This document shows, one piece after another, positions 33,463 through 40,729 of a DNA stretch of 40,729 bases. The DNA is from Bacteroidales bacterium (lineage in GTDB: Bacteria > Bacteroidota > Bacteroidia > Bacteroidales > Muribaculaceae), in NCBI GenBank assembly GCA_004553485.1, contig SFLG01000015.1, positions 1-40,729 of the forward strand, given 5' to 3'. Position numbers and translations under genes: made by a program. The notes below the pieces were generated by a model. It made no database searches, was not told the DNA's origin, and saw nothing but the letters and a program-made list of their open reading frames with translations. Numbering within the stretch: position 1 is the first letter of the stretch; each line of letters opens with the position of its first letter.

Positions 33463-33921
33463 TCAGGCCGTCATCTTGTCCCACATAGCCAGAGCGTCGT
33501 TCTCGTGGGCTTCCATAATCTCTCGCTCGCCGGGGCCTTTGTCGTTGATGCCACACAGGTGGAGCACACCGTGCACTATCACGCGCAGCAGCTCGCGGTG
33601 GTAGGGTTCGCCCACGGCCTCGGCGTTGGTGGCCACGGTGTCGAGCGAAATATACATATCGCCGCGCACCATCCTGCCCCGGCAGTAGTCGAAGGTGATG
33701 ATGTCGGTGTAATAGTCGTGGTTGAGGAATTGTCGGTTTATGTCCAGGATGGTCTCGTCGTCGCAAAAGATGTAACCCAAACCGTCAAGTATACGATTAT
33801 GTGCTTCGGCCACATTCTGCAACCAAAGTGCCAGTCGCTGCTCATCCAGCTCCGGCATACCTACGTTTTGCGCCTGCCACGTAATTCGTGGCGTCAGCGA
33901 ATTTTTCTGACCAAAGGACAT
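33463..33921 (-). CDS. ybeY: rRNA maturation endoribonuclease YbeY
   Basis: This metal-dependent RNase acts in 16S rRNA 3' processing and ribosome quality control. The metal-binding signature reads HGVLHLCGINDKGPGERE; the usual third His (HGxLHLxGxDH) is Lys here, a change I recall as normal in Bacteroidetes. The protein is 152 aa, with ITFDYCRGRMVRGDMYIS as the other conserved block. The ATG at 33921 lies about 12 nt after the inferred start of transcription. It is the first gene of the ybeY-mnmG-apt group. Confidence 0.95.
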   Translation of the reverse strand: MSFGQKNSLTPRITWQAQNVGMPELDEQRLALWLQNVAEAHNRILDGLGYIFCDDETILDINRQFLNHDYYTDIITFDYCRGRMVRGDMYISLDTVATNAEAVGEPYHRELLRVIVHGVLHLCGINDKGPGEREIMEAHENDALAMWDKMTA

Positions 33922-33939
33922 AGGCAGACAATTAACTCA

Positions 33940-33971
33940 CAAATTTACAAAATTCCAACGAAAAAGCCAAA
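33940..33971 (-). promoter_or_regulatory. Promoter of ybeY-mnmG
   Basis: Minus-strand TTTG (33968-33971), 20-bp spacer, TAAATTTG (33940-33947) matches the Bacteroidetes consensus. The leader to ybeY would be very short. Confidence 0.7.
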
Positions 33972-34671
33972 AGAGAAAAGCCCGTCCCGAAAAAGCAATA
34001 AAAATTATCACAACGCAACACATTTTAACTATTGGCATTTATTTGGCGAAAAACAGCAAACAGGGAATAACAGTTGTTTACGCTCTATTTTTTAGGGTGT
34101 TAGAGCCAAAATAGGGCAAATTAAACCCTCTGAGAATTGGATATTTTTACAAGCCCCATCAGTACACGAGAAAAAAGGCGGTAAAAACGGGGAAAAGCGG
34201 AGCACGAAAAAAAGCGAGGCAGGCGAGGCAAGAGAGGCAGGCAAGGCAGGCGGGCTTGCCGGAAGCGGGGGGGGGCCGGGGAGGCGGCAGTTGTTGGGGG
34301 GGGGGGCTTGGGGGGGCTGTTTTTTTTGAGGGGCCGTTGTTGGTTGAGGGTGCCGTTATCGGTCGAGGGTACCGTTATCGGTCGAGCTCGACCGATAACA
34401 GTGTCGCTACCTTTTTTTACTGCTTTAAGGCGCCACTCTCGGGTGCCCCTCATGGGGCCCTCGTTCCTGGCCCCCGTTCTTGGGGCCCCCGTTCTTGGCC
34501 CTCGTTCTTGGCCTTGCCTTTGGGCGCCCCGCTGTGGGCACCCCCGTTCCCTGCCATATCCCCTCTCGGCTTGCCCGTTTTACTTGGCCAAGCCGCCAGG
34601 TGCAAAAAACCGACAACAATAATTAACAGGAACAAAAAGCGGTAGCTCTTCCTCCGAACGGAAATATTTAC
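33972..34671. other. Long non-coding spacer with G-runs and short repeats
   Basis: No gene is supported. In order, it holds an AT-rich stretch (to about 34130), purine-rich ggcaggcgaggca repeats (34205-34255), and G-runs of 9, 4, 11 and 7 (34267-34316). The 19-bp repeats and 26-bp palindrome follow (34333-34399). A segment with CCCGTTCTTGG repeats (about 34460-34520) comes last. The open frames across it have unnatural composition and differ in all six frames. Confidence 0.7.
34333..34399. repeat. Three 19-bp direct repeats ending in the 26-bp palindrome, copy 2
   Basis: Units at 34333-34351 (gccgttgttggttgagggt), 34352-34370 (gccgttatcggtcgagggt) and 34371-34389 (accgttatcggtcgagctc) are diverged tandem copies. 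The last one leads into the complement, forming the 26-bp palindrome at 34374-34399, identical to that at 24744-24769. Confidence 0.9.
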
Positions 34672-34679
34672 TACATTTG
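34672..34679 (+). promoter_or_regulatory. -7 box upstream of the kinase genes
   Basis: TACATTTG fits TAnnTTTG. No TTTG is found 19-21 bp upstream. The predicted start of transcription, near 34685, falls just before the parS-like site at 34689-34704. Confidence 0.5.
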
Positions 34680-34688
34680 CAATAGGGT

Positions 34689-34704
34689 TGTTTCACGTGG
34701 AACG
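34689..34704. promoter_or_regulatory. parS-like ParB-binding site 2
   Basis: TGTTTCACGTGGAACG matches the parS consensus TGTTTCACGTGAAACA at 14 of 16 positions; the left half is perfect. It lies 3.2 kb from the site at 31508 and 42 bp upstream of the kinase start codon, so it could also influence that promoter. Confidence 0.65.
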
Positions 34705-34745
34705 ATTTAGGCTCTGTTGCCCTGAAAACACCCTACCCCCTTACT

Positions 34746-35458
34746 ATGAGTTCGAAGATAGTGATACTGACTGCCCCAGGGTTTGAGAGCCTGCAGTGGT
34801 GGTTGCGTAAACTGGCGCACGAAGGGCTGGCCAGAAGCTCAGCGTAAAGGAATTCGGCATCGCCAATTTCACCAACAGCATCGTCTACGCCAACTGGCAC
34901 CGCAGCAAAGCGCGGCGCTCGCTCGACAACGCCATCACCCTGCGCCGTCTGGGCATAGAAACGCCCAAGCCCGTCGGGGCGATAGAGGTGATAGAGAACG
35001 GACGCCTGACACGGTCGTACTACATCTCGCGCCACATCGACATCGTGGGCGATATGCACGACTGGGCCGCCAACCCCGAGGCCAACGCCGCCGTCGGCGA
35101 CCTGGCCGCACTGATGGCGCGCCTGCACTCGCACGGCGTGCTGCACAAGGACCTTCGCCCCGACAATATCATTATCAAACACGACCGCAACGGCCGGCGC
35201 CACCTGCTCGTCATCGACCTCAACCGCATGGAGTTCGGCGTCTTCGACCATTCGCGCCAGATACAGAATTTCGAGCGCATCTACCCTCACAACGCCGACG
35301 AGACAGCCCGCCTGGCCCGTCTCTACGCCCGCTTCGCCGAGCTCGACGAGGAGACGACCGTGCGCGAGGCCGAAGAGGCACGTCAGAAATACCTCACCCG
35401 CATAAGCCACAAACGTCGCCTGAACGCTCTCCTTGCCCACCGCCGCAAAAAGAGCTGA
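34746..35458 (+). pseudogene. Lipopolysaccharide kinase (Kdo/WaaP-like) gene, frameshifted near its 5' end
   Basis: Members of this family phosphorylate LPS core sugars from the cytoplasmic face. Translation from the ATG at 34746 (MSSKIVILTAPGFESL) ends at TAA (34845-34847) after 33 codons. The kinase-like sequence continues in another frame from about 34830 (KLSVKEFGIANFTNS) to the stop at 35458. It includes the catalytic loop HGVLHKDLRPDN and the metal-binding motif VIDLNRMEFG. Intact homologues have about 50 residues before the VK(R/E)(F/Y) block, and here only about 34 can be assembled, so a deletion not divisible by three is likely. A GTG at 34988 could start a shortened protein lacking the ATP-lysine segment. 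An assembly error cannot be excluded. The nucleoside kinase gene follows after 131 bp. Confidence 0.75.
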
Positions 35459-35589
35459 CAGCACCGCCGACCGAGCCCTCTACCCGCCGGTTTCTGCCGT
35501 CGCCAACGCTTCACCGCCGACGGTTTCGCAACCCGCCGAATCCCCTACCCGACCGACAAACAAGTCACATTTCACTATACAATATCCCT

Positions 35590-37254
35590 ATGCCCGAAAA
35601 GCTGAAAATATACTGCCTGAACCTCGGCGAATACATCGAGACCGAGGGCGGCAGCAGCCTCCACGACGTAGCCCGCGGACTCACCGACCGCCTGGGCTTC
35701 GAGCCACTGTGCGCACGCGTCAACAACAAGACCGAAGGCCTCCACTACCGCCTTTACGCCCCCAAGGACGTCGAGTTCCTGTCGGTCACCGACGAGAATT
35801 CGGCCCGCTGCTACGTGCGCTCGCTGTGCATGATACTCTACAAGGCCGTCACACGGCTCTATCCCGGCGCACAGCTCAAGATCGAGCACTCTATCTCAAA
35901 GGGCTATTTCTGCCGCATCACCGGCGCCGACGTCCCCGTCTCGGCCTCTGACCTCGAGGCCGAGATGCACCGCATAGTGGACGAAAACCTGCCCTTCGTC
36001 TTCCACGAGGAGCGCACCGAAAAGACCATCGAAATATTTGAGAGCCAGGGCCTCGACGCCCGCGTCAAACTGATACGCTCGGCCCACCAGCCCTACACCA
36101 CCTACTACACCCTCGACGGCCTGGCCGACAAATATTACAGCTGCCTGGCGCCCTCGACGGGCATGATAAACGTCTTTGCCTTCACACCCTACGAGCACGG
36201 ATTTCTGCTGCGCGGACGCGACGAAAAATGCCCCGACATCCCCGCCGTGCCCGTCAAGCAGGACAAGATGTTCCACGCTTTCCTCGACTACGTGGACTTC
36301 AACCACGTCCTCGGCATAACCAATGTGGCCGATCTCAACGTCGAGATTGACGAGGGCCGCGCAAAGGACCTCATCAACGTCGCCGAGGCCCTTCACGACC
36401 GCCATCTGGGACGCATCAGCGACGAGATAACACGACGCTACCACAACGGCGGCGCACGCGTCATCCTCATCGCCGGGCCGTCGTCGTCGGGCAAGACAAC
36501 GACCTGCAAACGCCTGGCAATCCAGCTGATGACCAATCTGCTCAAACCGATGACGATAAGTCTGGACGACTACTTCGTCAACCGCGAGGACACGCCCCGC
36601 GATGCCGAGGGCGACTACGACTACGAGAGCATCTACGCCCTCGACCTGGACCAGTTCAACAAAGACCTCAACGACCTCATCGCCGGCAAGGAGGTGATGC
36701 TGCCCACCTACTCTTTCGAGACGGGAAAACGCTACTACAAGGGCACTCCCTCGCGCCTCCGACCGGGCGAGGTGCTCATCATCGAGGGCATCCACGGCCT
36801 CAACCCCGAGCTGACAAAGAACATCCCGCGCGAGCAGAAATTCAACATCTACGTCTCGGCGCTGACCACACTGTCCATCGACGACCACAACTGGGTCCCC
36901 ACCACCGACAACCGCCTGCTGCGCCGCATCATCCGCGACCACAAATACCGCGGCACCAACGCCCTCGACACCCTCAAGCGCTGGCCCAAAGTGCGTGCCG
37001 GCGAGGAGCGCTGGATCTTCCCCTTCCAGGAGAACGCCGACGCCACCTTCAACTCGTCGCTGCTGTTCGAGCTGGCCGTCATGCGCAACAACGCCGAGGA
37101 GATACTGTCGCACGTCCAGTCCGACGTCCCCCAGTACGCCACCGCCTACCGCCTGCGCAAGTTCCTGAGCTACTTCCGCCCCCTCCCAGTCGACAGCGTT
37201 CCCCCCACCTCCCTCCTCCGCGAGTTCCTCGGCGGCTCCTCCTTCCGCTACTGA
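35590..37254 (+). CDS. Nucleoside (uridine-type) kinase with N-terminal TGS and tRNA-synthetase-like domains
   Basis: This 554-aa protein joins an N-terminal TGS-like domain (residues about 5-65) and a threonyl-tRNA-synthetase second-additional-domain-like part (about 75-220). A C-terminal P-loop kinase of the uridine kinase family (about 285-490) follows. The Walker A motif GPSSSGKTT is at 295-303; SLDDYFVNREDTP holds the catalytic Asp; and LIIEGIHGLNP follows. The same architecture is known from a Thermotoga protein and is common in Bacteroidetes. The reaction is probably phosphorylation of a nucleoside such as uridine; the exact substrate is not certain. The ATG at 35590 begins MPEKLKIYCLNLGEY; the same frame is open upstream to 34783 but that part runs antiphase to the kinase-like gene. 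Confidence 0.92.
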   Translation: MPEKLKIYCLNLGEYIETEGGSSLHDVARGLTDRLGFEPLCARVNNKTEGLHYRLYAPKDVEFLSVTDENSARCYVRSLCMILYKAVTRLYPGAQLKIEHSISKGYFCRITGADVPVSASDLEAEMHRIVDENLPFVFHEERTEKTIEIFESQGLDARVKLIRSAHQPYTTYYTLDGLADKYYSCLAPSTGMINVFAFTPYEHGFLLRGRDEKCPDIPAVPVKQDKMFHAFLDYVDFNHVLGITNVADLNVEIDEGRAKDLINVAEALHDRHLGRISDEITRRYHNGGARVILIAGPSSSGKTTTCKRLAIQLMTNLLKPMTISLDDYFVNREDTPRDAEGDYDYESIYALDLDQFNKDLNDLIAGKEVMLPTYSFETGKRYYKGTPSRLRPGEVLIIEGIHGLNPELTKNIPREQKFNIYVSALTTLSIDDHNWVPTTDNRLLRRIIRDHKYRGTNALDTLKRWPKVRAGEERWIFPFQENADATFNSSLLFELAVMRNNAEEILSHVQSDVPQYATAYRLRKFLSYFRPLPVDSVPPTSLLREFLGGSSFRY

Positions 37255-37437
37255 CCTCCCCCAAAGATGGGACCTAAAAAGGTGAAATAAGAAAGACAAA
37301 AATTAAAAATCGGATTTTGAAATGACAGATTAGAGGAGCCACAGAGCTTCTTTCAAGTTCCGTATTTACCCTGATTAAACAACCCATTACCAATCTGTCA
37401 ATTCATTAATCCAGAGGAAAATAACAGGCCTATACAT

Positions 37438-37471
37438 AACGACGCCCGTCGGGTTTCCGACGGGCGTCGTT
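37438..37471. terminator. Strong hairpin between convergent genes
   Basis: A 15-bp perfect stem (AACGACGCCCGTCGG and its complement) with loop GTTT lies between the nucleoside kinase and the convergent glucosaminidase gene. There is no T-run on either side, so if it terminates transcription it is atypical, or it protects 3' ends. The spacer 37255-37437 holds nothing else that I recognise. Confidence 0.6.
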
Positions 37472-37505
37472 GTGATGACGATTATGTCAAAGGGTGGGGA
37501 GGATG

Positions 37506-40500
37506 TCAGCGGATGAGGACCTTGGAGGCGGTGTTGCCCTGGCGGCGGATGTAGAGGCCGGGGGCAAGGTTCTCGCTGCGGACGCGGATGCCGCTGAGGT
37601 TGTAGTACTCGACGGGGGCGTCCTCGTCGGCGATGACGTCGACAATGCTGTTGGTGTCAGACGACTTGCCGCTGGTGTACATTGCCACGCCCTGGGTGCT
37701 GGTGAGGACCCATGCGTGTACCACGCCGGCATTGGGCTGCTCGACGGCTACGCCGGTGCCGAAGCTGGTGTTGCGGGTCGAGGTGCCGAGACCGTCGGCG
37801 GGGAAGTGGCTGTTGCCGTTGTCATCCTTGCACAGAGTGGCCGATTTCCAGCCGTCGGTGACGTCGTACAGACGCATCACACCGCCGGTGAGAGTCTTGT
37901 TTGACAATGTCGTGCTGTTGTTGAGATAGCTGGTCAATAACAGGTAGTTCTTGTCGTCGTAGGTGAACTCGACAAAGTCGTTGCCGGAGGTAACGGGGTC
38001 GGCGATGCTTTCGCCTGTCGACTTGCCTTTGCTGTCGTGCTTGGTGGGAAGGCTGTTGCTAGAAGTAATCCGGTAACCGTCGTTGGTGCGGTAAGCGCGG
38101 GGAGAAGAGCCCAGGGTCTGGGCCGAGCCGTTGGCGTCGGTGACGGTGATAGTCTTTGTCTCTGTCAGAGAACCGTTTACAACGTGATAATCGAGTACCG
38201 ACGAGCTGCTGCCGCCGGCGCAGGTAACCCAGTAGTCGTTGTCGGTGCCGCTGATGGTGAATGTGTCACCAAGACGTTTCAGGCCGCCGTGCGAGGAATC
38301 CGTGAACACCAGGACGGGGTTGGCAACGTCGCCGTCCCAACGGTAGAAACGGAACTCGCCCGTAGCGCTGGTGACGAGGTTGCAGCTGTATATCTTGCCG
38401 TTCATGTACTGTACGCCGTATGTTGAGCCGGTAACTACCGAGCCCTTGGCGAGGGTTCCGCGTTCCTGACCAGTGTAGGCGTCGAGGATGACGATGTCTG
38501 TGCCGCGGCCAAGATAAAGCTTGCCGTTGCCGAAAGCCAGGTTACGGGCTGTGCCGAGGCTGCCGAGGTTGCCTCCGGCATCGCTGCAGCTCCACTTCTC
38601 CTCAAACTTCAGAGGGCCGACCTCCTGACCGGGTTCAGGCTCGGGCGTCTCGCCGCCTGTGTTGGGCTTGGTGCCGTCCCAGGTGATATTGAAGGTGATG
38701 GTGACGGGAGTGGCGTTGGCGGCCGAGACTGTCAGCTCGGGCTTGACGTATCCCGAGCGCACGACGGTGGGAGTGTAGCGGACGGTGAACTTGCCGCCTT
38801 CCGAGCCTAACTTGGCGGGTGTGATGGACATTTCGTTGTTGGTGTCGCCGGAGAAGCTGGCGGTGATGTCGCCGCTGATGTCTTTGGCGGTGACGGTGAC
38901 GGTGGCCTCGCGATAGCCCTGACTCATAAAGTCGTCATTGGCTGATTTGCAGGTCAGCCACGTCGTGTTGGCGGCAGCCTCGAGAGTGCCACCTGAGGTG
39001 ACGGGCTGGTTCTTGACCGTATATTTTACCGAAACCTGCTTGCGGGCGTCGCCCGAAGCGATGGCAACGTATGCGCTTTCGTACACACCGGCTTCGCGCG
39101 ACGATTTGACGGTGACGCTGAGTGTGCCGCCGGTGCGGGCGTTCCAGTCCGAGCCCTTGGTGACGGTGATGTCGCTTGTGTTGGTGTTGACCGACAGGTC
39201 TTTCTCGAGGTTATTGGCAACGACCTTGATGGTCTGGGCGCCGGATGTCTCGCCCTGTATAACCTCGAACGACAGCGACTCGGGATTAACCGAAATCTCG
39301 GGGGTTACGACGGGCGGGGTGTACGGCTCGGTGATGGTCACCGTAACGGGAATCTGTTTGCGGTATGTCGTTGTCGACTGTACTGCGATGTACATCAAAC
39401 CACCCTCGTAAGTGCCGGGGTCGCGGCTGGTGTCGACGGTGACGCTGAGCGTGCCGCCGGTGCGGGCGTTCCAGTCCGAGCCCTTGGTGACGGTGATATA
39501 CTTTGTAGCCGATGCGGTGGAGATGTCGGTGGTGAGGTTGACACCGGTCACCTTGATGGTCTTGGTGGGGGAGGTGGCATTCTGTGCCACACTGAACGAC
39601 AGCGACTCGGGGTTGACGTAAACGCCGGTCTCTGTGGGGTCGGGGTCGGGATCGGTACCGGGAGTTTCACCGCCGGTGCCGTCTTCCTGAATGACTATCG
39701 TGAAGTTAATCTTCACTTCTACCGTGGAGCCCGAATATACACGTATATAGCCTCCGGTGTAGGTGCCGGCGTTCTTTTGGGTGTCGACGGAGATTTTGAG
39801 CGTGCCGCCGCTAAAGTCGTCCCAGCCCGAAGCCTTTGAATATTTGACTACCGATGTGTTCGACACGACTGCAATAGCGCTGGGAAGACCCTCGCCCGAA
39901 ATCTTAATCAATTTTTCCGGCGAAGTCTTGCCCTTTGTGGCAGTGAGGGTGAACGTCGTTTCGGAGGCACTGAGCTTGGGCTCGGTATACCGGTAGGCCT
40001 TCATGTTGTTCCATGTGGCAATGATGTTGGTGCCGTAACCCGAGGCGGCAGCCCAGTGTCCGTTGCCCAGCCCTTCCCATGTTGGAGAGCAGCCGCGTTT
40101 GCCTGACGAGACGAGGGCGCTCCAGCGGGGGTCCTGACTTGTACTGAAACCGGCGGGAAGGCTTGCCGTGGTAGCATAACCCCACAGATGTATGAACTGC
40201 GCTGTCACGCCTTCTTCTACTGTGTTGAACTGGCATCCTTTATAGCCTTTTTTCGTTACGCCCAGGCCGCAATAGTTGTGGTCGCTGGCCGTCACTGCCG
40301 TACCGCCGGTATAGGTAAACCACGAGGTCTCCCATATCGACTGACAGATGGCGATGTCGCCTCGCAGACCCATCTTTTTGCCTATATTGATATAGGCCTG
40401 GGCCATTTCGCGGGTAAACTGAGCCTCCGGACGGGTCTTCTTGATGAACTGGTATGCCTGTTCAGCCGATATCTGCGGCTGACCAAGAATATTGGTAGCA

Positions 40501-40556
40501 CCGGCCTGGCTCCACGTCACAAATAGTAACGCAAGTAAGGTAAATAATTTTTTCAT
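37506..40556 (-). CDS. Large secreted glucosaminidase with Ig-like repeats and sorting-type C-terminus
   Basis: This is a predicted peptidoglycan hydrolase outside the cytoplasm. The 1016-aa precursor has a signal peptide (residues 1-20, MKKLFTLLALLFVTWSQAGA). A GH73-type glucosaminidase domain follows (about 30-190), with probable catalytic Glu76 in CQSIWETSWF and the NYCGLGV block. Four Ig-like beta-sandwich segments lie at about 195-290, 312-410, 420-515 and 522-627. Next come a Pro/Glu linker and a propeller-like region (about 648-960). The last segment, VEYYNLSGIRVRSENLAPGL ... KVLIR, resembles a C-terminal sorting domain. Repeats two and three share a near-identical 63-bp DNA block. A good promoter lies upstream. 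The hydrolase call rests on the first domain; the rest may bind cell surfaces. Confidence 0.87.
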   Translation of the reverse strand: MKKLFTLLALLFVTWSQAGATNILGQPQISAEQAYQFIKKTRPEAQFTREMAQAYINIGKKMGLRGDIAICQSIWETSWFTYTGGTAVTASDHNYCGLGVTKKGYKGCQFNTVEEGVTAQFIHLWGYATTASLPAGFSTSQDPRWSALVSSGKRGCSPTWEGLGNGHWAAASGYGTNIIATWNNMKAYRYTEPKLSASETTFTLTATKGKTSPEKLIKISGEGLPSAIAVVSNTSVVKYSKASGWDDFSGGTLKISVDTQKNAGTYTGGYIRVYSGSTVEVKINFTIVIQEDGTGGETPGTDPDPDPTETGVYVNPESLSFSVAQNATSPTKTIKVTGVNLTTDISTASATKYITVTKGSDWNARTGGTLSVTVDTSRDPGTYEGGLMYIAVQSTTTYRKQIPVTVTITEPYTPPVVTPEISVNPESLSFEVIQGETSGAQTIKVVANNLEKDLSVNTNTSDITVTKGSDWNARTGGTLSVTVKSSREAGVYESAYVAIASGDARKQVSVKYTVKNQPVTSGGTLEAAANTTWLTCKSANDDFMSQGYREATVTVTAKDISGDITASFSGDTNNEMSITPAKLGSEGGKFTVRYTPTVVRSGYVKPELTVSAANATPVTITFNITWDGTKPNTGGETPEPEPGQEVGPLKFEEKWSCSDAGGNLGSLGTARNLAFGNGKLYLGRGTDIVILDAYTGQERGTLAKGSVVTGSTYGVQYMNGKIYSCNLVTSATGEFRFYRWDGDVANPVLVFTDSSHGGLKRLGDTFTISGTDNDYWVTCAGGSSSSVLDYHVVNGSLTETKTITVTDANGSAQTLGSSPRAYRTNDGYRITSSNSLPTKHDSKGKSTGESIADPVTSGNDFVEFTYDDKNYLLLTSYLNNSTTLSNKTLTGGVMRLYDVTDGWKSATLCKDDNGNSHFPADGLGTSTRNTSFGTGVAVEQPNAGVVHAWVLTSTQGVAMYTSGKSSDTNSIVDVIADEDAPVEYYNLSGIRVRSENLAPGLYIRRQGNTASKVLIR
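39108..39497. repeat. 63-bp near-identical duplicated block in the glucosaminidase gene
   Basis: 39108-39170 and 39435-39497 are the same over 63 bp except for one base. Both encode TVTKGSDWNARTGGTLSVTV in neighbouring Ig-like domains, while the rest of the domains has diverged. A third, weaker relative lies near 39785. Confidence 0.9.
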
Positions 40557-40663
40557 GTAAGAGTATTTAGGATTAAATTATAGCAGGGTTTTACTCTTTT
40601 TGACTGGAATGGATAACTCGATTGGCCTTAGCGGCTTTTCTGCAAAAAAGCGTTTTAAACACG

Positions 40664-40695
40664 CAAAGTTAAAAATATTTGTCAAAAAAATCAAA
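40664..40695 (-). promoter_or_regulatory. Promoter of the glucosaminidase gene
   Basis: Minus-strand TTTG (40692-40695), 20-bp spacer, TAACTTTG (40664-40671). The leader to the ATG at 40556 would be about 100 nt. Confidence 0.75.
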
Positions 40696-40729
40696 AAAAT
40701 CTCACGTACCCGCATAATATTGTGCAAAA

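Noticed and set aside
34783..35589. Upstream extension of the nucleoside kinase frame
   Set aside because: Arg/Pro/His-rich and out of phase with the recognisable kinase-like protein over the same DNA; the true start is the ATG at 35590.

Overview
The window looks like chromosomal DNA from a GC-rich member of the Bacteroidales; a Muribaculaceae-type genome is my best guess. The support is the Bacteroidetes-type promoters (TTTG, 19-21 bp, TAnnTTTG), a B-type quinol:fumarate reductase next to a menaquinone gene, DUF4834 and DUF2461 genes, a class II deoC, and the cluster ybeY-mnmG-apt-uvrC-dtd-(MazG-like)-deoC, which I recall as conserved in Bacteroides relatives. Most genes run on the minus strand.

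Layout. 1-3792: fumarate reductase/succinate dehydrogenase operon sdhCAB (sdhB cut by the window edge), divergent from pfkA-menA (4295-6150). 6125-11385: a TolC / HlyD / two ABC-2 permease export operon with no ATPase gene in it. 11707-12594: outer-membrane phospholipase A. 12604-17404: an acyltransferase, a WYL regulator, and a NamZ-like exo-N-acetylmuramidase followed by a sodium:solute symporter, probably for MurNAc salvage. 17750-19796: tRNA-Ala(GGC), a MntA-HepT toxin-antitoxin pair and an intact IS982-family element with inverted repeats and a 6-bp target duplication. 19803-22388: DUF2461, DUF4834, pssA and psd (phosphatidylethanolamine synthesis). 22672-24654: deoC, a GYF-CD225 membrane protein and a DUF2752 protein. 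24886-33921: the housekeeping cluster, interrupted by an M6-family metalloprotease gene whose signal-peptide start is broken. 34746-37254: a frameshifted LPS-kinase-like gene and an intact TGS-type nucleoside kinase. 37506-40556: a large secreted glucosaminidase with Ig-like repeats and a C-terminal sorting-type domain.

The non-coding DNA holds the most unexplained structure. Two 9-bp-period arrays share one unit and sit in intra-operon gaps 20 kb apart. A perfect 26-bp palindrome occurs twice. Three CACGTG-centred palindromes lie around mnmG, two of them close to the ParB-binding parS consensus, which hints that this is an origin-proximal region. A 22-bp repeat array precedes uvrC, and G-runs that could form quadruplexes lie upstream of the kinase genes. 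I found no CRISPR array and no rRNA. The best defence-like system is the MntA-HepT pair, a known type. I do not see a clearly new multi-gene system, but several of the repeats and the SdhC extension look undescribed to me.
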